DNA of 64,000 nt from Dermatemys mawii (Eukaryota; Chordata; Testudines; Dermatemydidae). A model generated the notes under the pieces. It saw only the letters and a list, made by a program, of their open reading frames with translations. It did no database searches and had not been told where the DNA came from. Both the position numbers and the translations under genes were made by a program. Shown one piece after another: positions 47,051 to 58,400 of the stretch; within the stretch, counting starts at the first letter, position 1; every line of letters begins with the position of its first letter. The DNA is taken from the NCBI GenBank assembly GCA_007922305.1, contig ML677326.1, positions 57,847,446 through 57,911,445 on the forward strand. The letters are read 5' to 3'.

Positions 47051-48245
47051 ACCTGATAAAAGTATACAAAATAAGAACTGTTATAGAGAAAGTAGACAGG
47101 GAGAACGGAAGCTCCTAATCATGCAAGAACAAGGGAACATGCCATGAAATGGAAAAGACTTGACTTTTTCACACAAAATACAATTAAACTTTGGAACTTT
47201 TTACCATAAGAAGTCATTAAAACCAAGAATGTAGCAAAATTCAGAGAGGATCTAGTCTCTTATTTGGATAACAAATATATCCAGAGTTGTAAGTAATTAG
47301 TGATAACAAATCCTTTAGGAAGGGATTTAAAATCCCAGGCTTCAGGATTTAAGTATTGTGTGTCAGTTCCAAAGGTAACTGCATCTCTGACCCTTTTGCA
47401 AACTCCTTGAGAGCATCCAACTTAGCTTTCGGCCACTAGCTGTCACCTTTCTTGGGACAGAATCCTATGACTCCCTCCCATTAGATTGAGGATTTAGGCT
47501 GTAATTCACTGTGATTATTGCAACTGGTCTGAGTTCAGTACAGCACTTACAATTCTGTCAGGGAACAATGACAGGTTAACCAGTGACCAGCCAACCTTCA
47601 TAAACAAAACATTCACTCAGAATAAAAACATTACAGAGAAACATATCTTAAACAATAAACATCTTACATGCTGATCCAAGTTTGCCAAACTATCATTCAT
47701 CTTCCACACAGAGACCCTCATAGGAATGAATACTTCCAAACCCCTCTCCCAGGTTCTGTCCTGTTTGGTAGCTGGACTGAGGTAGAGTGAGGTAGAGTGA
47801 CTTACTTCCTTTCCCTAGGCTGGTCACTTTATACATTTCTCAGCTCTTTGTTAGTCTCTGTAAACAGTTCAAACTAGGATGTCCAATTTCCCAACAAGCA
47901 GGTGAGACTTCTTCAGACTAGCTACATTAATCTCCCAACCAACTGCCTGCAGTAGACTCCTGTAATTCTCCCCCTCATCACCTGCTATGAAGATAAAGTA
48001 TAAATCCTTGTCTATGTGATACCTGTAATATTTATAAAGTTGATACAATAATCTCAAAGATAGTCCATGTGTCCTAATATCTGTCATATTAGGGCTACTC
48101 TGCAACTTTCATAGGGGGTGGATGATTAGATTATACCATATCTGCGTAAGGTGTGGTTTCTTTTACCTTCCTCCTAAGCATCTGGTGCTGGCAATTGTTG
48201 GGGACAGGATACTGGACTGAGTGATCCAGTATGGCAGTTCCTATG
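46950..48245 (+). mobile_element. Old CR1 3' end split by an insertion
   Basis: CR1 ORF2 tail/3' UTR sequence runs 46950-47357 (ending GGCTTCAGGATTTAAG) and resumes at about 48110-48245 (CATCTGGTGCTGGCAATTGT; GACAGGATACTGGACTGAGT). The missing join is occupied by 47358-48109. Confidence 0.6.
47358..48109 (-). mobile_element. LTR-like insertion within CR1
   Basis: About 750 bp separates the two CR1 halves. The sequence (GTAATTCACTGTGATTATTG; AACATTACAGAGAAACATAT) resembles a dispersed turtle LTR-type repeat in antisense. GAGGTAGAGTGA is duplicated internally near 47780-47800. Exact ends and target duplication are unresolved. Confidence 0.4.
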
Positions 48246-48249
48246 AATT

Positions 48250-48879
48250 TCACTAGGCTCTTGGGGCAACATTTTAAAAAGTGATTTATGCATTTAGGAG
48301 TGAGATTTAGGCTCCTAAAAGACAGATTTGTTAAATAAAGGTGCAGACAAATGCCTAGTGCAATTTTCCCAAAGGGAGTTAGGTGCTTTGGAAAATCACA
48401 GTAGGCACCTGATCTACCAACATCTGTAGGCTTCTAAATACCTTGGTGCCTAAATAACTTTTGAAAAGGGGATTTTTTTTTAGGACCAGATTTATAAACA
48501 TCTTTAGATGCCTAAAGATGCAGATAGGCACCTGTGATTTATAAAAGCTTCTAAGCAAGTTAGGTAATAATTACCTAAGTGCCAATGTACCTTTGTAAAT
48601 CTGGCTCCTAGGCAATAATCCTGCAAGCATTTACAGGCATGCTTAGCTTTCCCCCTTGTGATTAGCCCCAATAAAGGGAATGAGATTACTGGTGTATTAA
48701 GCACACGCGTTGCAGAGCCAGCCCTTAGTTTCTTGACAAGAGTTTCCCACAAGAAGCTCTGCCAAAGTGGGAGGGTAGAAAGCAAACAGGCCCGGGGAAC
48801 GAGGTGTTAGTACTTTTTGTGGCCTGGGGGCGAAGTTTTTCTCTCCACTTGGATTTCAGGTTTCAGACAAACAAAGCCC
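48250..48879. other. Spacer with diverged fold-back repeat
   Basis: 48290-48610 has repeated blocks such as GATGCCTAAAGATGCAGATA and inverted TTAGGCTCC/GGCTCCTAGGC elements typical of an old palindromic repeat. No gene before the CpG-rich block. Confidence 0.4.
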
Positions 48880-49186
48880 CTAGCCGCGAAATGATCATCG
48901 TCAAAGTCAGGGGCTGATCCCGCAGCAGCGTCAGTTCCGCGGGGCTCAGTGGGATCCGCGCGCTCCTCGCCTCTGCGCCGGGGGCCGCTGGTGCGGGTCT
49001 CGGCCGGGAGCCGCGCGCGGAGCAGGGGGAGGGCCGGGGAGGAGGGCGGGGTGGAACGCGCGCCGGGAGCTGAGTGGACGGCTCGAGACGGCGGCGCGTG
49101 CAGCAGCTCCAGAAAGAGCCGGAGTTGGCAGCGTCGAGCCGCATTTCCAGTAGGAGCGGGGAGCCCGGTGCGGGGCTTGCAGCAAG

Positions 49187-49372
49187 GTGATGGGCTAGGC
49201 ACCATTGCTCTACGCGCCTCGGCTTCAGCTCCCCTCCTCTCTCTGCCCTGCCTCCTCCACCCTGCGCCTCTCCCCGCCACCTGCCCCTTCCCGCCCCTCC
49301 TTTGCCCGGGGAGCGCTCCCGTGTGGCTTCTTGGTTGTGAACCCCCCTCGCTTTGTGTCTCCTCTTGCACAG
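49187..49372 (+). other. Candidate 186-bp 5'UTR intron of SPOCK3
   Basis: GCAAG|GTGATG at 49186/49187 is a plausible donor. The stretch before the ATG is strongly pyrimidine-rich (CTCCTCTCTCTGCCCTGCCT) and ends CTCTTGCACAG at 49372, a strong acceptor immediately before the start codon. Splicing here would replace C by A at position -3 of the start codon, improving its context. The alternative is an unspliced 5'UTR. Confidence 0.5.
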
Positions 49373-49549
49373 ATGCTGAAGGTGGCAGCCTTCATGTGCG
49401 TGTGTGCGGCAGCTTGGTACAGCCAGGGGCTGGCGGCGGCGGCGGCCGGGGGCAGGTCGGACCCCGGCAATTTTCTGGATGATAAACAATGGCTCACTAC
49501 CGTTTCCCAGTATGACAAGGAGGTCGGACAGTGGAACAAATTCCGAGAC
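49373..49549 (+). CDS. SPOCK3: SPOCK3 (testican-3), first coding exon
   Basis: This exon encodes 59 residues, the N-terminus of testican-3, a secreted SPARC-family proteoglycan of the extracellular matrix, mainly neural. Residues 1 to about 24 (MLKVAAFMCVCAAAWYSQGL then an alanine run) form a hydrophobic signal peptide. The mature start, with NFLDDKQWLTTVSQYDKEVG (residues 33-52) and QWNKFRD, matches the family closely. The exon ends GAC|GTAAGT at 49549/49550, phase 0. The ATG at 49373 is chosen because the homologous protein starts MLKV; an upstream in-frame extension to 49205 is low-complexity and unlike the family. Follistatin-like, Kazal, calcium-binding and thyroglobulin domains are encoded by later exons, none of which I found in the window. 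The alanine run is encoded by GCG/GGC repeats and varies in length between species as I recall it. SPOCK1 is the main alternative but fits less well. Confidence 0.93.
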
Positions 49550-49755
49550 GTAAGTTCAACCCCTCCCCACCCACTCGGGAGGGGTTAAATGCACCCGTGG
49601 GAGCGTTCGCCCCTTCTAGCTGCGGGAGGGCAGAAAGGGGGGGGGGGTATAAGTTCTCTGATCCGCTCGTGTCTTTATTGCAGCTCTTGCATGTCTCCTC
49701 CGCCCGGCCCCGGAAGGCTGGAGCGAGGCTGTGCTAAATTCTTCCCTGCAGGCTG

Positions 49756-49804
49756 GCTGCGATGGCATGGCAAAATATTGGCCCTTGCGCGCAGCCATCG
49801 CAGC
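49756..49804. repeat. GC-rich hairpin at the start of the intron
   Basis: GCTGCGATGGC (49756-49766) and GCCATCGCAGC (49794-49804) form a perfect 11-bp stem around a 27-nt loop, inside the CpG-rich block about 200 bp after the splice donor. Confidence 0.75.
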
Positions 49805-52800
49805 GGTGCGGGCTGAACTTTTTCTTGAATGATGTTTCCGCACCATGGCGGTGCGCTGAGTGTAAACACACCCACACACACACACACGCACAGCGAGCGA
49901 GGGGAAGATGTGCCCTCCCACAGTGCTGCTGCTGCTAGGTGACCCCTGATGTGCCCCTGCTGCTGAGCAATAGGGATCGAGCCGGTTACTAATCGGCCTT
50001 TCAAGAACTTTAAGCTAGAACTGGCGGTGTAGGGGGATGTCGGCTCTGCCCGGCTAGGGGAGGGAAGGAGCTACTTGCGCAGCGTTAGTACTGACATCAT
50101 GCGCTGGTCCCTGTTGATATATTAACTTTTAAAGGGCGACGTGCCCCTAACCCCATTTCTTAAGCCGCAGGCCTCCTTGCAGGCGGCAATAAAAGGGGTA
50201 ACTCGGACTATGCCTTTTGCAAAGGGCCACTGAAGTAACTCCCGTGGTCGGATCGGGTTGTTGCACCGTTAGCCGTGATCTGTCTGCCATTCTTTCCACC
50301 CGATTTGAGAGGAGCCCTGCAATAAACTGCCCTCTTCCGTTTCCAGTGTTTAGGATGGCAGATTGACTAGCTCTGGATTAGCGCACATCACGTTTTCACT
50401 AGGGGATAGCTGGCCAGCTATTTTTCCCCATTAGAATGGGAGATAGACGCACTGTACTAGCGTTTGGCCTCCAGTGACCTCTGTATCCCAAACATGAAAT
50501 TCACAAGTCGTCAAAGAAGCAAAGTGAAAAGAGAGGAAGAGGTAGATGCCAGAGCAGGCAATGAAGACAGATCGGGTTCAGCTTCACAAATCAGTTCAAT
50601 TGCAATCATGATACTCTTGACAAATTGTTCCATGTGTAGAATGGAAAGGCAGTAAGTTTCTGTTTAATTAGTTTAGTGGTTTCTTTCCTTGAAATGAGGT
50701 TAACATCACTGCCATTGAAATATGGATTCTCTCTCCCTCCTGAAATGGTTTGCTGCAGAAACACTAATTTCTTACTTAAAAATATGCTGTTATCTTACAG
50801 TTTGTTGCAAAGTGAATATTGATACATCAAGAAGTTCTAATGAGAAGTATTAGCAAGATAACAGACTATATGGGTAGTTGTTACTTTTCCTAAATACTTT
50901 TTAATGAAATATACTTCAAAGATGGATCCTACTATGGAACCTAAGTAAGGGTATAACTGGCGTGTGTGTCATAAGATATTTCAGCTGCATGGGAATAGTG
51001 CCTCAACATCAAAGGTAATTCTTGCCCAAATATCATGAGTTAAATAATGGCTCTGATCTCTCAGTTCACTTCAGTTGTTGTCATAACAAACATGGCAACT
51101 TAATTTCATGGAAGCTAACGAGTTATTATTTTGCCTATTACTGTTTTATTAACTTAAATGATCCCTCTCTATTTTTGACATGTCCTAGTGTATGTATGTG
51201 TTTTCATTTGTTGTTTTTCAATCAATCCATTTCAGAAACTATATAAAGGCCTACATCTTGTAGCTTTTGTGTCACCATATCTGCTCAGTAGATTTTTATT
51301 GATCTCTTATTGAGTTGGTTTAAAACTCTAATATTCAAAAAGTTCTCCTCCTACAGTTTGTCAATAACAACACATCTCTGTAGTTGACTGTAGCGATTCT
51401 GGGGAAATGACTTTTTCTAAAAAGGAGCCATATCCAATGCACTTCAATGTATATTTTGAAGGTGAGATATGAACTTGAGAACTAAGGTTGCATGAATAAA
51501 AAATGAGCTACTTCTACATATATGGGAAATTCACTTCCACAATGTTTTACACATTTAAAACCTGTATTGTGAGTTATGCCAAACGCCCCTTAAATACTAA
51601 TATTTGTTTAAAAAAATTAAGATGAGGTGCTTCAATATTTTTTCCGGAAACATGGAGTGCTATGTAAATATTATAGGATGAAGTACTGTTGTGGATGATG
51701 CCAAAAAAACTCCTAAGTTAAATTGATTATTAGACAATATCATTTCCATAAGATGTCTTCCAGACAGGCTGGAGATGCCAAGTGCTGTCTAATGTCTGTC
51801 TCTTGGGTGCCCACTGGCATATACTGTAATGCTGGATATTAGCCAGATGATTTACCCTGTGACAGATAGGTATCCCAAGGGTTTTAAAAGTAACTATTCG
51901 GCATGAGCACAGAATACAGATCACTTTTAGGCAACCCTTACAAGGATGCTGATTTATTCTTTCTTTGTTTTTATATACATTCTCACAGTTTTATGACGTT
52001 GATATTTCTGTGAGGATTCTAATCTTATTTCTCTTATAGAATAAGAGTTGGTTGCTTATTGTACTGAAATCTAACTATTCTAACTCTCACTAGGAAGTGG
52101 ATTATAATAGAAAGTCTCTTGCGGTCAAGTATTACTATCTTTAAACTGGTGGTGGGTTTTGCAGAAATCCATAGGATATAAAATCAATAACTGAATTTAT
52201 CCATTTGCCCAGCAGTTCACAATAAAAAAAATGAAAGGCAGAACTGATTTCAAGCAACCTTGAACTACTATCTTCAATTCTTAGGTTACTGAGTAAAACA
52301 TTTTAGTGAATCTGTGAAATGTTGTATAGCTAGCCGAATGTGTTTGACTTGTGTGACTTTTTGTAAGGTGGCTCTCTGAAATTGGGGTTAGGTACTTCAT
52401 TGTTGCTTTAAAAAGTTTTAAGAAAAGCAAATGTTGTGTCCTGCCTCAGGACAGAACAGCACAAATACATATACACTTCTGTGTGTAAAGTAGAAGGACT
52501 TAAAATTGGAAGTGCAGCTTTGTGAGGCCTTTATTTATAAATTTTTCACTATTCAGAAAGGAACTTGTCTTCCACAAAGTAGAAGAAAACACAGTTGTGT
52601 GGGAGAGATGGATTTTTTTTTTGAGGGGGTGTGCAAAGTATTGAAGGCATAGTATATGAAATAACTGATTTAATGTGTAACGTAATGACTGACTTTTTGC
52701 CTCATTGGCTTAGTTTCTTAAGATTTTATATCACAATGAAAGAGAATTCAGGATAGTTCAGAAAGATTGTTTATAAAAATGATATGTTCTTTAAATCTGA

Positions 52801-53460
52801 TCTAACAATTTATTTTTAATGTCTCCGAGAATGTCAGTATTTTAGGGGGAAAAGTTTAAGCAATGCAATCATTTGTTAACTCAGCTTTCAGTTATAAATA
52901 TTGGCCTACAGAATCTTTACAGCTTTGTACAGACAAACACATAACTGATTTTTTTTTTCTTTTGCCTGGAATGTCTGTTCACTGCAGTCCTTGATCTTGG
53001 TGACAAATCTGTAGAGAATTATGAAACTGGTCTAGGCGAAGGACACATCTCACTATAAAACACTGGAAAGCTGTGTGTGTGTTGGGGGACTACTATATAG
53101 TGACATTGATCTATGTGTAGAACTCTCATGGACATCACTGGTCTTGTGCAAAAATTTAGGATAGAATGTTTGATTTTTTTTTTCTCTCTTTTTTTAAAAA
53201 AGAAATACTTTAGTGCACTCTTTTGTACACAAGATGTACTATTCCCATGAAAACCAGAAGTGTGACAGATACTGTGGATCAGAAAAGGGCTGAATTTGAA
53301 CTGTGCTTAGTGCAGCTTGTGAAGGAAAGAGTGGTAAAAGTGCTCTAAGGTTCCAGTTATGTCTCCTCAGTCTCCCTGTTAACTAGCTGTAGACCCAGTG
53401 CTCAGAATTAAGCAGTGTTTTCAGGGCTACTGTACTCCTATACTAGTTTTCAAATGCCTG

Positions 53461-53825
53461 TGTCAGGGATTGCCTCTCCACTCTGAACTCTAGGGTACAG
53501 ATGTGGGGACCCACATGAAAAGACCTAAGCTTATTTTACCAGCTTAGGTTAAAACTTCCCCAAGACACAAGTTTCTCCTCCTTCTGGAACAGTATGCTGC
53601 CACCACCAAGCGTTACCCCAAGAACTAGAGCCAGGCCAGTTGGTGCCCCCTCTCTTTCCGCAAAAACCCCTCCCAAGCCTATACCTCCCTTCCTGGGAAA
53701 GGCTTCGGGGAAAAACCCCTCACCAATCCTGCTAGGTGAGCCTGATCCAAAAGTCTGGATCTACACAATGGAAAACAAAGCAATCAAATTCTTAAAGAAA
53801 GATTTTAATTAAAGGAAAAAAGAAA
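53461..53825 (+). mobile_element. LTR-type repeat fragment in the intron
   Basis: It starts TGTCAGGGATTGCCTCTCCA and continues with ACCAGCTTAGGTTAAAACTT and GATTTTAATTAAAG, a course I associate with a dispersed turtle LTR-type repeat. The right end is not defined; the next repeat begins at about 53832. Confidence 0.45.
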
Positions 53826-53831
53826 CAAAAT

Positions 53832-54060
53832 CTTTATAGCAGTGCTTTAACGTGGCTTTTGTGGTCATGGCAGAGCACTGGGAGAGAGCTCTCCCAGTTC
53901 TCTAAAAAAATACCTCCATGAGGAGCATAGCTACCAGTTCAGGGACACTGTCTACACTGGTGCTTTACAGCACTGAAACTTGCTGTGCTCAGGGGGATGT
54001 TTTTTTCGCATTCCTGAGAGATGAAAGTCTCAGTGCTGTGAATTGCCAGGGTAGACAATC
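53832..54060. repeat. Palindromic (fold-back) interspersed repeat
   Basis: Internal inverted blocks (CACTGGGAGAGAGCTCTCCCAGT near 53877-53900; AGCACTGAAACTTGCTGTGC) and the end GCCAGGGTAGACAA indicate a MITE-like palindrome with a missing left end. Confidence 0.5.
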
Positions 54061-54299
54061 TCTAAACTGAATCTCACTCACTAAATGAGTGCCGAATCCT
54101 AATGGGGGGAGGCGGGTGCAGGCGCATTCAGGGATTCCTAGCTGGAGCTGTGGGATCTGCCTAAGGAATCTAAAAGCATTTGACCCTGCCCTCTTCACTG
54201 TTTTAAGGACACCCTGACTAGATTCAATTGAGTCCTTGTTTTGTTAATTGAGCACTAAAACTGAAATAACTTTTATACAAACTGCTGAGTTGTAGACCT

Positions 54300-54991
54300 A
54301 GTGTGGGGTAGTGTTCAAGTGAAAGTGCAGACTGTGCAGTTTAGCAATGAGGTTCCCCACTACCTGGTGAAATCACTGAACTGGGCTAAGTGGTGGAAGC
54401 TCAGAAAGCACCTACATTGTAGTAGAGAAGCAGCAGTCATTGGTGTCAGAGTGAATGATAGTAGTGGTGGCAGTGACGGCACAGTGAATAGTGACAACTG
54501 TGAGCCGATTGCAGCAGTGGCCACAGTAGCTGAGGTACTGTTCGTGCCTTCCCCACCCTCCCCCGAGTTAAGAGGTGAACGCAACTCTGAACGTGGGTGC
54601 TTCACTGACTAAGGACAGCAACTGAGTGAAGTGCAATGGAGGGAGAGGCAGTTTCTCACACTGCCAGGTGAGAAGCTAAGGCAAAGGACACTGCCCAACA
54701 TATTCGTGGGAGGGTTTTTGCTCTTGGTCATATGCTTTTAAATCATGGTGGTGGTTTTCCCAAATTAATGCTGGGTTCTGTTTACCTTTTTATTAAAAGC
54801 TTTCTTTGCTAAACACAGTCAGTGCTTGTGAGAGAGAGTATTGCCTCACAGAGTTACCCAAAGTGGTGTTTAATGTTCCCAGATTAATAGGTGGGAGCTC
54901 GAGCTGATCCTGGTTTGTATTGTTAAGAGGAACCCCTAGACACTGAACCCAGCCCTTGTTGCTGCCAACTCTATCTAGCTGAAGGGTTACA
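54300..54991 (+). mobile_element. LTR-like repeat ending GGGTTACA
   Basis: The stretch includes TTTACCTTTTTATTAAAAGC followed by CTAAACACAGTCAGTGCTTG and ends GAAGGGTTACA, LTR-like in layout (polyadenylation-type signal, then U5-like tail and a CA end). I recall similar dispersed turtle copies. The 5' boundary and target duplication are not established. Confidence 0.45.
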
Positions 54992-55440
54992 TGTAGAAGA
55001 AGCTGGCTAAAGTTTCCTGGAAAGCTGGAAGTGGAAGAAAGCATTTTTGAACACTGATGCCATCTGATCTTTTAGGCTTGGAGAGGAGATGAACAGGACC
55101 CTGAGACTTGGTTGCCCTCATTTAATTGTGTTATCCTTGGGGGTTGTGTATATGGAAGCTGAAGTTTCCAGGAACAATGAACTGGGGGTCTCCAGGACCA
55201 TGTTGAGCAGTGGATCCCTTAATTCATCGAAGAAGGCCTTTATTCCTAGAGAGGAGTTGTCCCGGGTGTCTCTTGCCCTTTGCTTTGATAACAAGGCCAA
55301 TGTATTGAAAGGCTTTTGTTTTGAATTTGTAGTATTGGGTTCCTGAGTTTTTGAAGTGGAACAACACTGCTAATAAACCTTTTCTTTTTGTTTTGCTGGG
55401 ATACACAGGGATGGTATTAAATTAAGTTTCTATGGTTATA
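54992..55440 (+). other. Unassigned retroposed-looking block with AATAAA
   Basis: From about 55070 the sequence has denser coding-like texture than its surroundings but stops in all frames. AATAAA lies near 55372, followed by T-rich sequence. It could be a retroelement 3' region or an old processed pseudogene. I recognise no protein. Confidence 0.3.
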
Positions 55441-58400
55441 GGCAAAATCAGGTGTTTTATCCAAAACCAGAATATGAATGGTGCTGATTTTGTTGGTGAC
55501 TGATCTTGAATGATTGTCAAAAGTTAAGGGGGTGCACTCTTCTCCTTCCTCACCTTTTGATTGGGGGTTCCATTGGTAAGGTGGTTAGCCTCAAATACCA
55601 GGTTGTAGGATTCTTCCATGGTGTAGTTTTCATCTTGGATGGTCCTGTCCTGATTATATTAAAGCATGTACTTTAGTCTTGTAATTATCCATTATAACTC
55701 TGTTTTCATTTAAAAAAAAAGGCAGGAGTAAAATAAAAATTGCTGCTCTAATTACATAGTTAACTGAAAAATTACATAATATAAACCGAACACCAAATCT
55801 TAATTTTTGGTTAATAAATAAGTCCATAAGAAAAGCTTGTTGGGAAACTGCTACAGTTCACATAGAAAGTGCACTTCTCCTGTGTAGGGTCATACGAATC
55901 CAATCTCTCTGAATACTGGCTACTCTTTCTTTGATCTGCAGAGTGACTGATGCTTTTCAGATATCAATTGTGGGAACAGGAGGGTTCCATTGCATCTTCT
56001 CTCCTGGCCCCTGCTCCTGTTCTCCTTCTTGTTGCATTAATAGTGTGTGTGTCTCTCTATTTTTTTTTTTTTTTAAATACACATATGCTAGGGACAGTCT
56101 TGTTCCCTTCTTCCCTCCTGATGTCATTGTAGATGCAAGCAGTACTACAGTCATATAATATCGCATATGCAAAGCTGCATTTCCCTGACCTGAGGTTTGA
56201 TGAACAATGTGAAACTAACTATTTTATGGGATGTCTAGGTTTCATTGCTATAGCAACAGAAATGGTGATAGGAAAGGAGGAAGAGGGTGTGTGTGTGTGT
56301 GTGTGTGTCTGTTAACAGCTTAAATTGGTTAAAAACCCTAGCTTTCAGTACTCAATGTTTCAAAAATGTTAGACTGCCAACTTCTGCTTAGGATGACCTT
56401 AGAAATATCCTGTGTTTTTAAAAACATTCTTGAAGATCAATGAATTCTAAACAGCTTCAGGGAACTGGTGGTGGTGGGAAGGAGTGAAAACCTCCCCCCG
56501 CCCCCAATGAATAAAGCTACCTTAAGGGAAATTACTGCTTTGTCCAACCCTGAAGAGCTAGGAGATCTTTGCTCACCAATTCTCAGAAAATGTGTATTTG
56601 TCATGCCTTTTTGGTGACTTTAGTATTATGATCCATTATAAATAAAGTGAATTTCATTGACTAATTTTAAAATATAACTGGCAACTGGAAAAATGGCTAG
56701 TGTGTGTTTTAATCCTTTGACAATGATAAATTACTGTAGTCTGTCATTTACTTTCTAGAATCTGAAGTATAGCTAAAACTGTCAGCTTTTTTAAATGGAG
56801 ATGAGATTAAACGTGGATGATATGTAAATCTAAATAAAATCTATTTAGGATTTGTATTTTCTTGCACACTGGAACTCTCTTAAATTTGTAGGATCATCTT
56901 CAGTTTGGGTTTTCCTGTGTGGGGAAGTGTTTAGGAGGGGGTCAATCTTAGTCTGTCTTTCAGCTGTGAAAAACTATATATTTTCCTGACGTTCTGTACT
57001 AATCTTAAACTATTGTTAAATTGAAACAACTCTCTCAATTCTTTATCTGGCAGATATTTAGGAATAAAGTAAACTGTAATATCCTTTCTTTAGATTGGCT
57101 TTATAATCTAAGGTAAGTCAGATAATGCTTTCATCTTGTCTTTCATCTCCTTTCTCTGAACAATAATCTCTATTTTACTTGCTCTAGGTTATTTAATGGA
57201 TATGGATATTCACTGCTTGTCATGTCTTTTCCTTAAATCTTATTGGGATTGACTCCTGCCATCTGTGCCTATTATAGTGTAGCATAAATAGCTTTGATAC
57301 AGTAATACATGGCAACAGCAGAAGCTGCAAGAGTTGTTGAGGAGGAAGAATGAATGAAGCTACAGGATCCATTATTATTAGAAATGCTGGAATTAATAGA
57401 ATAGCTGGAATATTCAGATTTTCACTCTCATCCCTTTAAATGTATTTATCTTTTTCACATTGTTCAGTAATCATTACTAAAATATTTGAAACAGCTCTTT
57501 CAAATAGTAGTACATCTTTGAAACAGATAAAGTGTTTAATATTTAAACAATTTGTATATCTTGGTCTAATTTCAAATTTAAGCCCCTAATGTTAAGTACT
57601 GAAAATGAAAATAGCTTGAATTTCAGGCATGCTGAGGAGCCACAACTCTGAGACAAGGTGAAGAGCCACTGAAAAATTGGGCCACTTAGCTAGGCTCTGG
57701 ACCTGTGATTCTTAAATTCATTTAACTTATGAAAGGTTATTTCTGAGATGAGAACTTTTTCTGACCAAAAATGCATGAAATTATAGTCTAAAACAGCTTT
57801 TTGGCTTATGGTGCTAATGAAGATGTTTTGAAAGTGCAATATTGTTATGAACAGTGCATGTCTGACTGTTCGTAATTATCATTAAACTTTTTGTATCTAA
57901 ATCAGTTTGCGTTAAACTCTAGTTGAGCATATTCAGTGTTGAGAACTTCCGTATCTATCATGAATACAAATATAGTAATTTAGAGTGTCAATATGTTATT
58001 TTATAAGAAGTAATTTTAATAAGTTTCTTTTTCAGAAAGCAGATATTTATGACCACTAGTAGTATAACCTTCAACATTCTCTTTTGCTTCCTTACCTGCT
58101 ATTTAATCACTTGTTAGTTTTTCTAGGTGATGTTCATTGATTGCATACCTGTCCTAGGGCAATATAATAGTCTTACTATTTTGCTGCTGTTGTAGTTAAT
58201 CACTTATCAGGGAGATGCTGTGCATTGTAGAGGAAAAATCACTTGATTGAGAGTAAGGAAGAGCTGGGTTAAAATCACTGCCCCATTAAAGTTAATGGAA
58301 AAATTCCCATTCACTTCAGTTGGTCCAAAATTTTATCCCTAAATTCTAATCCTGGCTCTCATTGCTTAGGGGCAACACAATACGGGACTGAACTTGCAAG

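Larger units (their letters stand above)
48880..49700 (+). promoter_or_regulatory. CpG-island promoter of SPOCK3
   Basis: A sharply bounded GC- and CpG-rich block stands in otherwise AT-rich DNA, ending in the SPOCK3 first coding exon. A GC box (GGGCGGGG at about 49044-49051) and several GCGCGC/CCGCGG-type motifs are present. No TATA box is seen near a plausible start, as is common for CpG-island promoters. Long ORFs on both strands here are composition artefacts. The exact start of transcription cannot be read from sequence. Confidence 0.8.

Noticed and set aside
49205..49372. In-frame N-terminal extension of SPOCK3 (56 codons)
   Set aside because: It has low-complexity Pro/Ser composition, is unlike testican N-termini, and ends in a splice acceptor; the signal peptide begins at 49373.
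48863..49489. 208-codon minus-strand ORF opposite the SPOCK3 first exon
   Set aside because: It lies in the CpG-rich block, has extreme Arg/Pro/Ala content and no domain, and overlaps a recognised exon; GC-rich DNA gives few stops.
49373..49549. Assignment to SPOCK1 instead of SPOCK3
   Set aside because: The MLKV start, the CVCAAAW stretch and the alanine run before GGRSD fit testican-3 better; this is from memory of the family, so a search should confirm it.
50464..50655. 63-codon ORF as SPOCK3 exon 2
   Set aside because: The translation has no resemblance to the acidic stretch that follows the first exon in testicans, and no suitable acceptor/donor pair frames it.
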